Source: an uncultured Ruminococcus sp.
GTDB lineage: Bacteria; Bacillota; Clostridia; Monoglobales; Monoglobaceae
NCBI GenBank assembly: GCA_902791425.1
Contig: CADAVS010000005.1
Span: 1 to 36,436 of the forward strand
Direction of reading: 5' to 3'
Length of the DNA stretch: 36,436 nucleotides
Part shown: piece by piece, positions 15,903 to 24,227 of the stretch
How positions within the stretch are numbered: position 1 is the stretch's first letter
Layout of the letters: every line of letters begins with the position of its first letter
Position numbers and translations under genes: made by a program
Notes under the pieces: generated by a model
Databases searched by the model: none
What the model was told of the DNA's origin: nothing
What the model saw: the letters and a program-made list of their open reading frames with translations, nothing else

Positions 15903-16783
15903 ACATCCATACCCAAAATTTCTGACAAATTTTCTTTTATTTTTCTTGCCACATCAGGATTGTTCATTGAATAAACGTGAACGTGAGTAATCCCGTTTGC
16001 ATACAAGTCAATAATCTGATCGGTTGCATATGCAATTCCTGCCTGCTTCATAGCATCAGGCCGTTTGCCAAATGCGTCGAGCAAGCTCATAAACCGCTGA
16101 GGCATAAAGGAGCCTGACAATTTTTTAGCCCTCTCCACCTGCTTTGCATTTGTAATCGGCATAACACCTGCTATAACAGGCACACAAATTCCTGCTTCAC
16201 GAATTTTATATAAGAAATTATATAACAAATTGTTATCAAAAAACATCTGTGTTGTCAAGAAGTCACAACCTGCATCCACCTTTTCTTTAAGGTGCATAAT
16301 ATCCTCTTTCTGATTTTCACTTTCGGGATGAATTTCAGGATAGCAAGCACCGCCAATACAAAAATCACGATTTATACTTTTTATATCGGCAATCAAATCT
16401 GTGGCATAGTGATACGCCCACGCTGAGCGGTCGTCATTGATTTTATCTGCGGGAATATCCCCTCTGAGTGCCATTATATTTTCAACGTCCGCATCTACGA
16501 ACCTTTGTATCATATCCCTTACTGTTTCACGGGTTGAGGATATACAAGTCAAGTGTGCTATAGATGACACACCGTAATTCTCTTTAATTGTCTTTGCCAT
16601 TTCAAGCGTATATTCGCTTGTGCCTCCGCCTGCACCATATGTTACACTCATAAAAGACGGTGAAAGCTTGGCTATTTCCTCTGTTGCGGATTTTACGCTG
16701 TCGTAAGTATTGCTTGTCTTAGGCGGAAACACCTCAAACGACAATGACAGCCTCTTTTCGCTGAGTACCTCTGTAATCTTAAT
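15899..16783 (-). CDS. metF: 5,10-methylenetetrahydrofolate reductase, probable ATT start
   Basis: Reduces 5,10-methylene-THF to 5-methyl-THF for methionine synthesis. The TIM-barrel motifs are SFEVFPPKT (catalytic Glu), VTYGAGGG, ALRGDIP and GITHVHVYSMN. A start at TTG 16744 gives MSFEVFPPKT, which begins inside the first strand. In frame upstream, 13 codons read ITEVLSEKRLS-type family sequence back to an ATT at 16783, just after a TGA. No ATG, GTG or other TTG lies between. GAAGGG precedes the ATT by about 11 nt; AAGAGG precedes the TTG by 6 nt, so TTG remains possible. From ATT the protein has 294 residues. First gene of metF, reactivation gene, metH. Confidence 0.93.
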   Translation of the reverse strand: MKITEVLSEKRLSLSFEVFPPKTSNTYDSVKSATEEIAKLSPSFMSVTYGAGGGTSEYTLEMAKTIKENYGVSSIAHLTCISSTRETVRDMIQRFVDADVENIMALRGDIPADKINDDRSAWAYHYATDLIADIKSINRDFCIGGACYPEIHPESENQKEDIMHLKEKVDAGCDFLTTQMFFDNNLLYNFLYKIREAGICVPVIAGVMPITNAKQVERAKKLSGSFMPQRFMSLLDAFGKRPDAMKQAGIAYATDQIIDLYANGITHVHVYSMNNPDVARKIKENLSEILGMDV

Positions 16784-16804
16784 AACGCATCATTCCCTTC
16801 AACT

Positions 16805-16950
16805 TAGGGTGAAAGTACAAAGCCGAACCTGCCAAAAACAATTAATTTAGGCATCTTTCGGCTTGTCATCTTTGATAGGCGTCAGCCTATCTGCATCCTC
16901 CGCACCAAAATCTGTTCAAAATCACGGTTCGGTTTTATACTTTCACCCTA
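16805..16950 (-). promoter_or_regulatory. 146-nt inverted-ended element filling the metF leader
   Basis: 25-bp arms at 16805-16829 and 16926-16950 are complementary with one mismatch and one G-U pair (outer part TAGGGTGAAAGTA). Inside, 16874-16891 is a 7-bp hairpin with a TGAC-type loop. Read on the minus strand, transcription from the promoter at 16955-16983 would begin at the first bases of the element. The 3' arm ends 15 nt before the GAAGGG of metF, and its CCCT can pair instead with that AGGG. It could be a riboregulator or a MITE flanked by TA. It matches no riboswitch class I can recall (SAM, SAH, THF, cobalamin, T-box). Confidence 0.6.
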
Positions 16951-16954
16951 TATT

Positions 16955-16983
16955 ATGATAACACTCAAAAGCTGATGTGTCAA
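16955..16983 (-). promoter_or_regulatory. Promoter of the metF-metH operon
   Basis: On the minus strand TTGACA (plus 16978-16983), 17 nt, TATCAT (16955-16960). The predicted start is 6-7 nt further, about 16948-16949, at the edge of the 146-nt element. The remaining part of the gap up to 17035 holds nothing else I can support. Confidence 0.7.
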
Positions 16984-17035
16984 TGGTTTATCATTTAAAT
17001 CTACTGTTTTTGTAGGTTTTTTTCAGAAAATATTG

Positions 17036-17064
17036 TTTACTATTATAATTTTTTGTGATATACT
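17036..17064 (+). promoter_or_regulatory. Promoter of the AI-2E family / M16 / lgt genes
   Basis: TTTACT (17036-17041), 17 nt, TATACT (17059-17064), about 50 nt upstream of the TTG start at 17114. The -35 is weak, and other TATA-rich registers exist. Confidence 0.45.
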
Positions 17065-17113
17065 ATATGTTATACTAATGTAATAAAGCACAGGTTTAAA
17101 GGAGCTGGTTGCG

Positions 17114-18250
17114 TTGAAATTTAATGATATAAAAAAGTATTTGGGTATATTTATATTGGCGGTCGCAGTTATAATCGTGTATAAAACCTTTGATAACTTC
17201 GGTTATGTGATCGACTTTATCGCCGAGATTTTTGCCCTTTTGACCCCGTTTTTCATAGGTGCTGCAATTGCCTTTGTGCTTCTTCCTCTGTGCAAAAGTA
17301 TAGAGCATTTGTTAAAAAAGACAAATGTCATTTTTCTCAAAAGGCATCGGCGTGGACTATCTGTTCTTGCCGTGTTTATAATAGTATTTGCGGCAATGGC
17401 TTTAATTATGACAGCAATAATACCTCAGCTTGTTGACAGCATATCAAGGTTTATAGAGCAAGCACCGTCTATGTTTGCATCTCTTACCAAATGGATTGAG
17501 TCATTCAGCTTATTCCCCGATAACTTCAGGCTATCGGATATACTGAGTAACAATATGGCAATTTTAAATAACATTATTGATTCCTTTGAACTCAGGAATA
17601 TGAATAAATATGCAAAGGGTATAATGAATTTCGGAACAACAATGTTTCACGTCTTGCTTGGAATTATTATATCTGTATACATCCTGCTTGACAGAAGTCA
17701 GATAAAGAGGAGTTATATGCGTTTTGCAAGACTTATACTGCCCGATAAATTCAGAAGAGGTATGCATTTTTATTGCAGCTCTGTTGGCGACTTTATAAAC
17801 AGATATATCGGCTGTCAGCTGCTTGATGCCTGCATAGTATTTATACTTTGCTTAATCGCTCTCACAATAATGAGAAATGAATACGCCGCAGTAATTGCAC
17901 TGATGGTGGGAAGCTTTAACCTTATACCGTACTTTGGTGCATTTATTGCGGTATTGATTTCGGCGCTGATAACATTGGTAACAAACGGGTTTATGAGTGC
18001 GGTGATATTAGTTATCGTTCTTGTTGTTCTGCAACAGCTTGACGCCAATATCATACAGCCTCGTCTTGTTGCAAGCCAGCTGTCCATAAAACCTCTTTGG
18101 GTTATTTTCGGTGTTATTTTGGGCGGCGGACTTTTCGGTGTTATCGGAATGTTTATCGGTGTTCCCATTGTGGCACTTCTTAAAAATATTATCTCTGATA
18201 TCATTGAACAAAAAAATATGAATAAATCCTCACAAAGGGATAACAATTAA
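17114..18250 (+). CDS. AI-2E/PerM family membrane transporter
   Basis: A 378-residue integral membrane protein of the AI-2 exporter (AI-2E, YtvI/PerM) family. There is an N-terminal pair of hydrophobic segments (about residues 8-60), a third near 75-100, then a soluble helical stretch about 105-170. A further 4-5 membrane segments end in the family's PYFGAFIAVLISALITL and QPRLVASQLSIKPLWVIFGV regions. The TTG start at 17114 has AAAGGAG 9 nt upstream. The substrate is unknown; the family name does not prove autoinducer-2 export, and some members act as Na+/H+ or other exporters. It probably heads the run of genes to lgt. Confidence 0.9.
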   Translation: MKFNDIKKYLGIFILAVAVIIVYKTFDNFGYVIDFIAEIFALLTPFFIGAAIAFVLLPLCKSIEHLLKKTNVIFLKRHRRGLSVLAVFIIVFAAMALIMTAIIPQLVDSISRFIEQAPSMFASLTKWIESFSLFPDNFRLSDILSNNMAILNNIIDSFELRNMNKYAKGIMNFGTTMFHVLLGIIISVYILLDRSQIKRSYMRFARLILPDKFRRGMHFYCSSVGDFINRYIGCQLLDACIVFILCLIALTIMRNEYAAVIALMVGSFNLIPYFGAFIAVLISALITLVTNGFMSAVILVIVLVVLQQLDANIIQPRLVASQLSIKPLWVIFGVILGGGLFGVIGMFIGVPIVALLKNIISDIIEQKNMNKSSQRDNN

Positions 18251-18275
18251 AAAAACTTGCAAAGGAGTCTTTAGC

Positions 18276-19547
18276 TTGAAGAATATTAATTTAACAAAAG
18301 GTGTCGACATTCACATTATAGACGCACCTAAATTCAAAACCAATCTTTTAAGCGTATACTTGTATATTCCACTTAAAAGAGAAACCATCACAAAGGCGGC
18401 ACTTTTGCCATCGGTGTTAAAGAGAGGCTGTACCGCCTATCCTACACTAAAGGATATATCCCGTCGTCTTGACGATATGTACAGTGCCTCAGCAAGTGCA
18501 GGAGTTCGCACCAAGGGCGATGGTGAGGTATTGTTTTTTACGGCAGAGTATATATCCGATAAATATGTTGGTGAAAATCTGACGATACCTGTCGCGGAAT
18601 TTCTTAAAGAAATTATCTCCTCACCTCTGACTGAAGACGGCGGTTTTAACAAGTCCTACACAGAAAGCGAGAAGGTAAACTTAAGAAACGCAATCCAAAG
18701 TCTTTACAACGACAAAAAGGAATACGCCGAATTCAAATGTCGTGAGGCAATGTTCGGTAAAACCGGTTGCGGAATGTTTGAAGTGGGCTACGAGGAGGAC
18801 TTGGATGAAATTACCCCCCAAAACTTATATGATTTTTATACAGATGTATTAAACACCGCTAAGGTCGACATCTTTGTATCAGGCACCGCAAACGAACAAA
18901 CTATAAATGATATAACAAGGATTTTGGGTTCGTTGTTCAAATCAAGAGATGCAGAGTATATACAGCCCGACATTACAGAATACAAAAGAGATGAAGTACA
19001 AAAAATTACCGAGGACGCAGACGTTGTTCAAAGTAAGCTGTGTATGGGTTTAATCTGCAATGTTGAGCCTACCTCTGATGAATATTATTCGCTTATTCTC
19101 GCCAACAGCATATTTGGCGGAACACCCTTTTCAAAGCTGTTTAACAATGTCCGCGAAAAATTGAGTCTGGCATACTACGCCTTTTCCAGAACGGCTCGTT
19201 TTGACGGCTATATGATGATAAGCTCCGGCATACAGACCGAGAACTACCAAAAAGCATATGATGAGATAATGGTTCAGTTCAACAAAATGATTAACGGAGA
19301 AATTGAGGACAGCGAGATAAATGCGGCAAAAAATTATATGCATAACGCATATACCGCTATGGAGGACAGCCTAAAGCGTATGGAGGACTATTGGCTGAGT
19401 CAGACGATTATGGGAACAAATCAAAATATATCGGATTTGCTAAACGGAATTGGATCTGTAACAAAAGACGATATTATCTCTGTTATGAAAAAAGTCAAAT
19501 TTGACACAATATACTTCTTAAAAGGCAAGGAGGCGGCAAACCTATGA
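18276..19547 (+). CDS. ymfF: M16-family protein, YmfF/YfmF type, no catalytic motif
   Basis: A 423-residue insulinase-fold protein similar to the B. subtilis YmfF (database name YfmF, EF-P 5-aminopentanol modification-associated). The HxxEH zinc motif of M16 peptidases is absent: the corresponding early region reads ALLPSVLKRGCTAYP. It is therefore probably the non-catalytic half of a two-chain M16 protein. The C-terminal half keeps SLAYYAFSR and SGIQTENYQKAYDEI. The TTG start follows AAAGGAG. Its stop overlaps the start of the catalytic partner by 4 nt, supporting a heteromer. A role in EF-P modification is a database association and uncertain. Confidence 0.88.
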   Translation: MKNINLTKGVDIHIIDAPKFKTNLLSVYLYIPLKRETITKAALLPSVLKRGCTAYPTLKDISRRLDDMYSASASAGVRTKGDGEVLFFTAEYISDKYVGENLTIPVAEFLKEIISSPLTEDGGFNKSYTESEKVNLRNAIQSLYNDKKEYAEFKCREAMFGKTGCGMFEVGYEEDLDEITPQNLYDFYTDVLNTAKVDIFVSGTANEQTINDITRILGSLFKSRDAEYIQPDITEYKRDEVQKITEDADVVQSKLCMGLICNVEPTSDEYYSLILANSIFGGTPFSKLFNNVREKLSLAYYAFSRTARFDGYMMISSGIQTENYQKAYDEIMVQFNKMINGEIEDSEINAAKNYMHNAYTAMEDSLKRMEDYWLSQTIMGTNQNISDLLNGIGSVTKDDIISVMKKVKFDTIYFLKGKEAANL

Positions 19548-20842
19548 ATATAATTAAATCAGTTAATTCGGAGCTATGCGAGGAAATGCAGTATGTTGTT
19601 CACAAAAGCGGTCTTAAAGTTTATGTATTTCCCAAAAAAGGTTTTAACAAATATTATGCAATCTACGGCACAGAATATGGCTCTTTAAACAACACCTTTA
19701 CCGTCCCCGGCGAAAAGGAAATGATTACAGTTCCTGACGGAATTGCCCACTATCTTGAACACAAATTATTTGAAGAGGAGGACGGCAGTAACGCCTTTGA
19801 CCGCTTTGCCGATACAGGGGCATCAAGCAATGCCTTTACCTCCTTTGATATGACAGCATATTTGTTTGCGTGTACGGATAAGTTCTACGAAAACCTTGAA
19901 ATACTTTTAGACTTTGTTAACAAGCCCTATTTCACAGACGAGAATGTTGCCAAGGAGCAAGGTATAATCGGTCAGGAAATAAAAATGTATGACGATGAGC
20001 CTGAATGGCGTGTATTCTTCAACACCCTGCGTGCAATGTTCCACGAAAATCCTGTAAAAATTGATATTGCAGGAACAGTTGAGAGTATATCTCATATCAC
20101 GCCCGAGATATTGTATAAATGCTATAACACCTTCTATAACCCGTCAAATATGGTTCTTGTAATGGTGGGTGACATAGATATTAACGAGGCACTTAAATAC
20201 GTTGATAAATATGTTTCAGCCGAAGGCAGTTTAGGCGAAATAAAGCGTTATACGCCAAACGAGCCAAATTCACGTGTGCGGGAGTATATAGAAGAAAGCC
20301 TTACAGTTTCACAGCCTATTTTCAGAATAGGCTTTAAGGACAATCAACCCAATATGAGTGGTGATGAACTGCTCAAAAAAGAGATTGCAACAGAGCTTAT
20401 CCTTGAAGCGCTGTTTGGCAAGAGCAGTGACTTATACCTCGAACTGTACGAAAGCGGATTGATTAACGGCACCTTCGGCACAGAGGCGGATATTCAAAAG
20501 CAATATGGATTTACCCTTCTCGGCGGAGAATCACCAAATCCCAAAAAGGTGTATGAAATAATTAAAGATAAAATCAATTACTATATCGAAAACGGAATCC
20601 CCGAAAGCTCCTTTGAACGTGCAAAGAAGGTTCTTGTTTCACAGGACATTAAATTATTTAATAATCTGGAGGCTATGGGTAACGCATTTATCAGAAGCAT
20701 AATAAACGGTCAGAGCCCCCTCGAATACAGAGAGGTTGTTAAAGCTGTTGCTTACAGCGATGTAATGAACAGATTAAAAACACATTTTGATACTTCAAAC
20801 TGCGTTTTATCCGTTGTGAAGTCGCCAAATACGGAGATTTAA
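19544..20842 (+). CDS. ymfH: M16-family zinc peptidase, YmfH/YfmH type
   Basis: A 432-residue M16 metallopeptidase with the inverted zinc motif H69-Y-L-E72-H73 (GIAHYLEHKLFEEEDG) and the downstream QGIIGQEIKMYDDEPEWR region that supplies the third ligand. The C-terminal half has the paired non-catalytic fold. It begins inside the stop of ymfF (ATGA) and ends 2 nt before lgt. It is likely the active chain of a two-subunit peptidase. The substrate is unknown; similar pairs are annotated as associated with EF-P modification in Bacillus. Confidence 0.92.
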   Translation: MNIIKSVNSELCEEMQYVVHKSGLKVYVFPKKGFNKYYAIYGTEYGSLNNTFTVPGEKEMITVPDGIAHYLEHKLFEEEDGSNAFDRFADTGASSNAFTSFDMTAYLFACTDKFYENLEILLDFVNKPYFTDENVAKEQGIIGQEIKMYDDEPEWRVFFNTLRAMFHENPVKIDIAGTVESISHITPEILYKCYNTFYNPSNMVLVMVGDIDINEALKYVDKYVSAEGSLGEIKRYTPNEPNSRVREYIEESLTVSQPIFRIGFKDNQPNMSGDELLKKEIATELILEALFGKSSDLYLELYESGLINGTFGTEADIQKQYGFTLLGGESPNPKKVYEIIKDKINYYIENGIPESSFERAKKVLVSQDIKLFNNLEAMGNAFIRSIINGQSPLEYREVVKAVAYSDVMNRLKTHFDTSNCVLSVVKSPNTEI

Positions 20843-20844
20843 TT

Positions 20845-21639
20845 ATGAATAACATTATCACCTTTCCAAGCCTTGGTTTAGAGTTTAATATAAATCGGGC
20901 AATGTTTACCATAGGCAATTTCTCTGTCTATTGGTACGGCGTTATAATTTCGTTGGGGCTGATTTTAGCTGTAATATATGGTTATACCGAATGTAAACGC
21001 ATCAATTTTAATACAGATGACTTCTTTAATATGCTGATAATTGCAATTCCTGTTGCCATTGTATGTGCAAGACTGTATTATGTAATTTTCAGTTGGGATT
21101 TGTACAAAGACGATATCACTTCAATAATTGATATTCGCAGTGGCGGACTTGCCATATATGGCGGTATAATAGGTGCCGCTCTCACAGTTATTATCTACTG
21201 TACCAAAAAGAAAATAAAAATTGGTATCGTACTTGATATGTTGTCAGTAGGCTTGTTAATAGGTCAATCTATCGGCAGGTGGGGAAACTTTGTCAACGGC
21301 GAAGCCTTCGGCTCTGCCACCACACTCCCTTGGGCAATGTGCGTTACCTCAAACGGCAGGCAAATTGCAAATATGGTTCACCCGACATTCCTTTATGAAT
21401 CACTATGGAACGCTCTGGGCATAATTGTGCTTTTAGTATACAAAAGATATAAAAAGGCAGATGGAGAGCTGTTCTGTGCATATATGATATGGTATGGTTT
21501 GGGTCGGTCATTTATTGAGGGCTTGCGTGCAGATTCGCTCTTCTTTGGAGCTGTCAGAGTTTCTCAGCTTTTATCGGTATGCATATTAATCACAGGTGTT
21601 ATCATCTTATTCTATCTTAGAAAACGCTCAAAAAAATAA
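20845..21639 (+). CDS. lgt: Prolipoprotein diacylglyceryl transferase
   Basis: Membrane enzyme transferring diacylglycerol from phosphatidylglycerol to the lipobox cysteine of prolipoproteins. 264 residues with seven likely membrane segments. The Lgt signature GRWGNFVNGEAFG starts at residue 144 (R145, N148, N151, E153), with YWYGVIISLG early and IWYGLGRSFIEGLRADSL late. It starts 2 nt after ymfH and is followed by a terminator, so it closes this transcription unit. Confidence 0.97.
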   Translation: MNNIITFPSLGLEFNINRAMFTIGNFSVYWYGVIISLGLILAVIYGYTECKRINFNTDDFFNMLIIAIPVAIVCARLYYVIFSWDLYKDDITSIIDIRSGGLAIYGGIIGAALTVIIYCTKKKIKIGIVLDMLSVGLLIGQSIGRWGNFVNGEAFGSATTLPWAMCVTSNGRQIANMVHPTFLYESLWNALGIIVLLVYKRYKKADGELFCAYMIWYGLGRSFIEGLRADSLFFGAVRVSQLLSVCILITGVIILFYLRKRSKK

Positions 21640-21649
21640 CAACAAAATT

Positions 21650-21670
21650 GGGAATGCGGTGTGCATTCCC
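21650..21670 (+). terminator. Terminator after lgt
   Basis: GGGAATGC (21650-21657), 5-nt loop, GCATTCCC (21663-21670), followed by TTATCTTTTG. It lies 10 nt past the lgt stop. Confidence 0.75.
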
Positions 21671-21770
21671 TTATCTTTTGCATAAAAAACTTATATTAAC
21701 AATATATATTAAAGATGCAAATATATCACCAGAAATGGTTTAAATTTATATTACAAACTTCGTCATTTTA

Positions 21771-21799
21771 TTGCTTTTAAATCTATTTTGTGATAAACT
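21771..21799 (+). promoter_or_regulatory. Promoter of the VanW-family gene
   Basis: TTGCTT (21771-21776), 17 nt, TAAACT (21794-21799), about 40 nt upstream of the start at 21841. Confidence 0.55.
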
Positions 21800-21840
21800 A
21801 AGAACAACTATCTATTTCGGTAACTGAGGTGAATATTAAT

Positions 21841-23373
21841 ATGCCAAGCACTAAAACCGCTCGCGGTTCTGCGTCAAACAACAAAAATAAAAAAGCAGTT
21901 CCAAAGCACGCCCCTCAAAAGCAAAAGGGGCATATGTTACCCGCATTGCTTTGTGTTGCTGCCGTTGTTGTTGCCATTTTTATATTTACCGCAGTTTACG
22001 CAAATAATTATAGTAAAATATATCCAAACACTTATATTTTAGACACCAATGTCAGCGATATGTCAGAGGCAGATTTAAATCAATATCTGTCCGAAACATA
22101 TACGTCAGATAAGGTTAAAGATGCATCAATTTTACTGAATTGTGACGGAACAGACCTTTTGTTAAACGTAAGCTCCCTTAATGTTCAATATGACAATCAG
22201 GCTACTGCCGACAAGGTCATCACCTCAGGCAAGGACAGCAACTTTATATTAAACACTGTTGCCTTTCTGACAAGATTTTTTAAGCCTGCGGTATATGAGC
22301 CTGTAATCTCCTATGACACAAATGTTCTTGCAGACGCCTTTAACAAGGTTACCTCCGAACACGAAACAGAGCCCGTAGGTCACACCTTTATCATAGGCGA
22401 AAACAAAGTTACTGTAATCGGTCCTGTGAACGGACTCAAGGCTGACAGACAAGCCGCAATCAAAGAAGCCGAAAAACAAATTAAAACTATGCTTTTTTCG
22501 AGTATAGATTTGGTTGTGAAATCAACAGAACCGGACCCATTGAATTTTGACGTATTTTACAATTGGCTGACCTCTGATGCAGAAAACTCATATTACGAGA
22601 AAACAGACGGAAAAATCACAGTTCATCCGTCAAAGGCAAGGGTTGAAGTTGACCGCAAGGTTGTAAAAAATGCTTTAGAGGAATTAAAAACCTCGGAAAC
22701 TAACACAATAGATATTGATGCAATAATAACACAGCCCGAAACGACATCTCAACATCTATCTGATATTTTGTACAGCAATCAGCTCAGCACATACAGCACA
22801 AACTTCGGCGGAAGCTCTGCAGCCCGTGCAAACAATGTCAAGCTTGCCGCTTCAAGAATAAACGGAACAGAGTTAATGCCCGACGAAGAATTTTCTTACG
22901 ATAAGACTATTCTGTCCCGAACAAGCAAAAATGGTTATATGGCGGCTCCCGTATACGTTGGCAATAAGGTTGAAAGCGGAATGGGCGGCGGTATATGCCA
23001 GCCATCATCAACCTTATACGTTGCTGCACTTTACGCCAATTTGGAGATTTTGGAGCGTCACAATCATTCGCTTAAGGTGTCCTATTTACCTCCCGGACTT
23101 GACGCAACCATTGCCGAGGGTGTCCTCGATTTGCGATTTAAAAACAGCTCAGCCTATCCAATAAAAATAAACGCATCAGCCGATAACGGCGTTTTGACAT
23201 TTACAATTATGGGCTACAACCCAAACAACGTAAAGGTCGAGATAAACAGAAGCAGTAAAAATGATGTATATTATGTCACAAGGGTAGTATACGAAAACGG
23301 TACGGAAATTAAACGCGAGGCAATGACCTCAAGTAAATATGGCGTTCCTGAAAAGAAAGAAAACGAAAACTAA
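21841..23373 (+). CDS. VanW-family membrane-anchored cell-wall protein
   Basis: A 510-residue protein with a basic N-terminus (residues 1-30), one membrane segment (about 32-54) and a large extracytoplasmic part. The middle has a YoaR-like putative peptidoglycan-binding region. Residues about 330-460 are the VanW domain (SRINGTELMPDEEFSYDK, GGGICQPSSTLYVAALYANL, ERHNHS). A C-terminal beta-rich tail follows (YYVTRVVYENGTEIKRE). I chose the ATG at 21841 since TGAGG lies about 10 nt upstream; the GTG at 21829 overlaps that site. VanW is found near some vancomycin-resistance clusters but has no proven role there, and no van genes are near. Envelope function is inferred. Confidence 0.88.
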   Translation: MPSTKTARGSASNNKNKKAVPKHAPQKQKGHMLPALLCVAAVVVAIFIFTAVYANNYSKIYPNTYILDTNVSDMSEADLNQYLSETYTSDKVKDASILLNCDGTDLLLNVSSLNVQYDNQATADKVITSGKDSNFILNTVAFLTRFFKPAVYEPVISYDTNVLADAFNKVTSEHETEPVGHTFIIGENKVTVIGPVNGLKADRQAAIKEAEKQIKTMLFSSIDLVVKSTEPDPLNFDVFYNWLTSDAENSYYEKTDGKITVHPSKARVEVDRKVVKNALEELKTSETNTIDIDAIITQPETTSQHLSDILYSNQLSTYSTNFGGSSAARANNVKLAASRINGTELMPDEEFSYDKTILSRTSKNGYMAAPVYVGNKVESGMGGGICQPSSTLYVAALYANLEILERHNHSLKVSYLPPGLDATIAEGVLDLRFKNSSAYPIKINASADNGVLTFTIMGYNPNNVKVEINRSSKNDVYYVTRVVYENGTEIKREAMTSSKYGVPEKKENEN

Positions 23374-23407
23374 ATAAGAGTATTAATACTATATTCGGGA
23401 GACGGTT

Positions 23408-23953
23408 ATGAAAAAACATTTAAGTACGCGGACACTTGCATTCACCGCTGTTGCCGCCGCTTTGGCATTTATTTTACAGATGCTCGGAAGTATTGTGGGT
23501 CTTAAGGTAGGGGGCTTTTTGGAAATTGAACTTTCCGATCTGCCGCCTCTTATTGTGGCTTTTGCCTATGGGCCTCTCACCGGTGTGGTGACGGAGCTTA
23601 TAAAAAACCTTTTGCATTGCGGCTTCACCTCAACAGGCTTTGTGGGTGAGCTTGCCAATTTTATCGTAAACGGAATTTTTGTATTTTGTGCCGGAATAAT
23701 CTATAAAAACAACCGCACACACAAAGGTGCATTGATAGGTATGACAGTGGGAATTTTCGCAGCCACAGTCGCAGGTATTTTTACCAATTTGTCCATTTTG
23801 CTTCCCTTATATATGCCTGCCGCAGATTTTAACACAAAGCTCTCTCTTGTGCTTAAACTGATTACACCATTTAATCTGTGCAAGGGAATTGTAATTTCAC
23901 TGTTGACATATGCACTTTATAAGCACTTAAGTCCTCTGCTTAAAAAGAAGTAA
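23408..23953 (+). CDS. ECF transporter S component (RibU-like)
   Basis: A 181-residue, six-segment membrane protein of the energy-coupling factor substrate-binding family. The N-terminus TRTLAFTAVAAALAFILQML is followed by LEIELSDLPPLIVAFAYGPLTGVVTELIKNLLH, close to riboflavin-type S components. The energising EcfA/EcfT genes are not in the window, as expected for group II ECF systems that share one module. There is no FMN riboswitch in the 34-nt gap after the VanW gene, so it is likely co-transcribed with that gene. Substrate (flavin or other vitamin) is a guess from family resemblance. Confidence 0.85.
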   Translation: MKKHLSTRTLAFTAVAAALAFILQMLGSIVGLKVGGFLEIELSDLPPLIVAFAYGPLTGVVTELIKNLLHCGFTSTGFVGELANFIVNGIFVFCAGIIYKNNRTHKGALIGMTVGIFAATVAGIFTNLSILLPLYMPAADFNTKLSLVLKLITPFNLCKGIVISLLTYALYKHLSPLLKKK

Positions 23954-24195
23954 TTGAAGGCTCCCTTGTTTGTATCTGCGGGACGATGTAGGCATCGTCC
24001 CCTACAATGTAATCGGCAGAGATGTTGCGTAATCAAAGGCTCCCTTGTTTGTATTTACGGGACAATGTGGGCATTGTCCCCTACAATGTAATCGGCGGAG
24101 ATGTTGTGTAACCAAAGGCTCCCTTATTTGTATTTACGGGATAATGTGGGCATTGTCCCCTACAATGTAACGGCTGAGGTATTGCGTTGTAGGGG
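23954..24195. repeat. Three tandem 79-bp repeats with covarying hairpins
   Basis: Units begin at GGCTCCCTT (23959, 24038, 24117), exactly 79 nt apart. Each holds a 9-bp stem with 4-nt loop: GGGACGATG/CATCGTCCC (23980-24001), GGGACAATG/CATTGTCCC (24059-24080) and GGGATAATG/CATTGTCCC (24138-24159). The G-C to A-T change between units 1 and 2 is on both arms. Each hairpin is followed by CTACAATGTAA; a terminal TTGTAGGGG (24187-24195) is complementary to CCCCTACAA (24157-24165). The block fills the gap between the convergent ECF and YolD genes. There are no unique spacers, so it is not CRISPR. Confidence 0.88.
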
Positions 24196-24227
24196 CGATT
24201 TATGAGATATCGGTTTACGTCTTATTC

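Noticed and set aside
16741-16800. Frameshift at the 5' end of metF
   Set aside because: The family-like N-terminal frame is continuous with the rest of the gene; only a standard start codon is lacking, so a rare start or a single-base error is more likely than a frameshift.
23374-23407. FMN riboswitch before the ECF S component
   Set aside because: The gap is 34 nt, too short for an FMN aptamer.
23954-24195. CRISPR-like array
   Set aside because: The three 79-bp units are contiguous repeats without unique spacers, and no cas genes are present.
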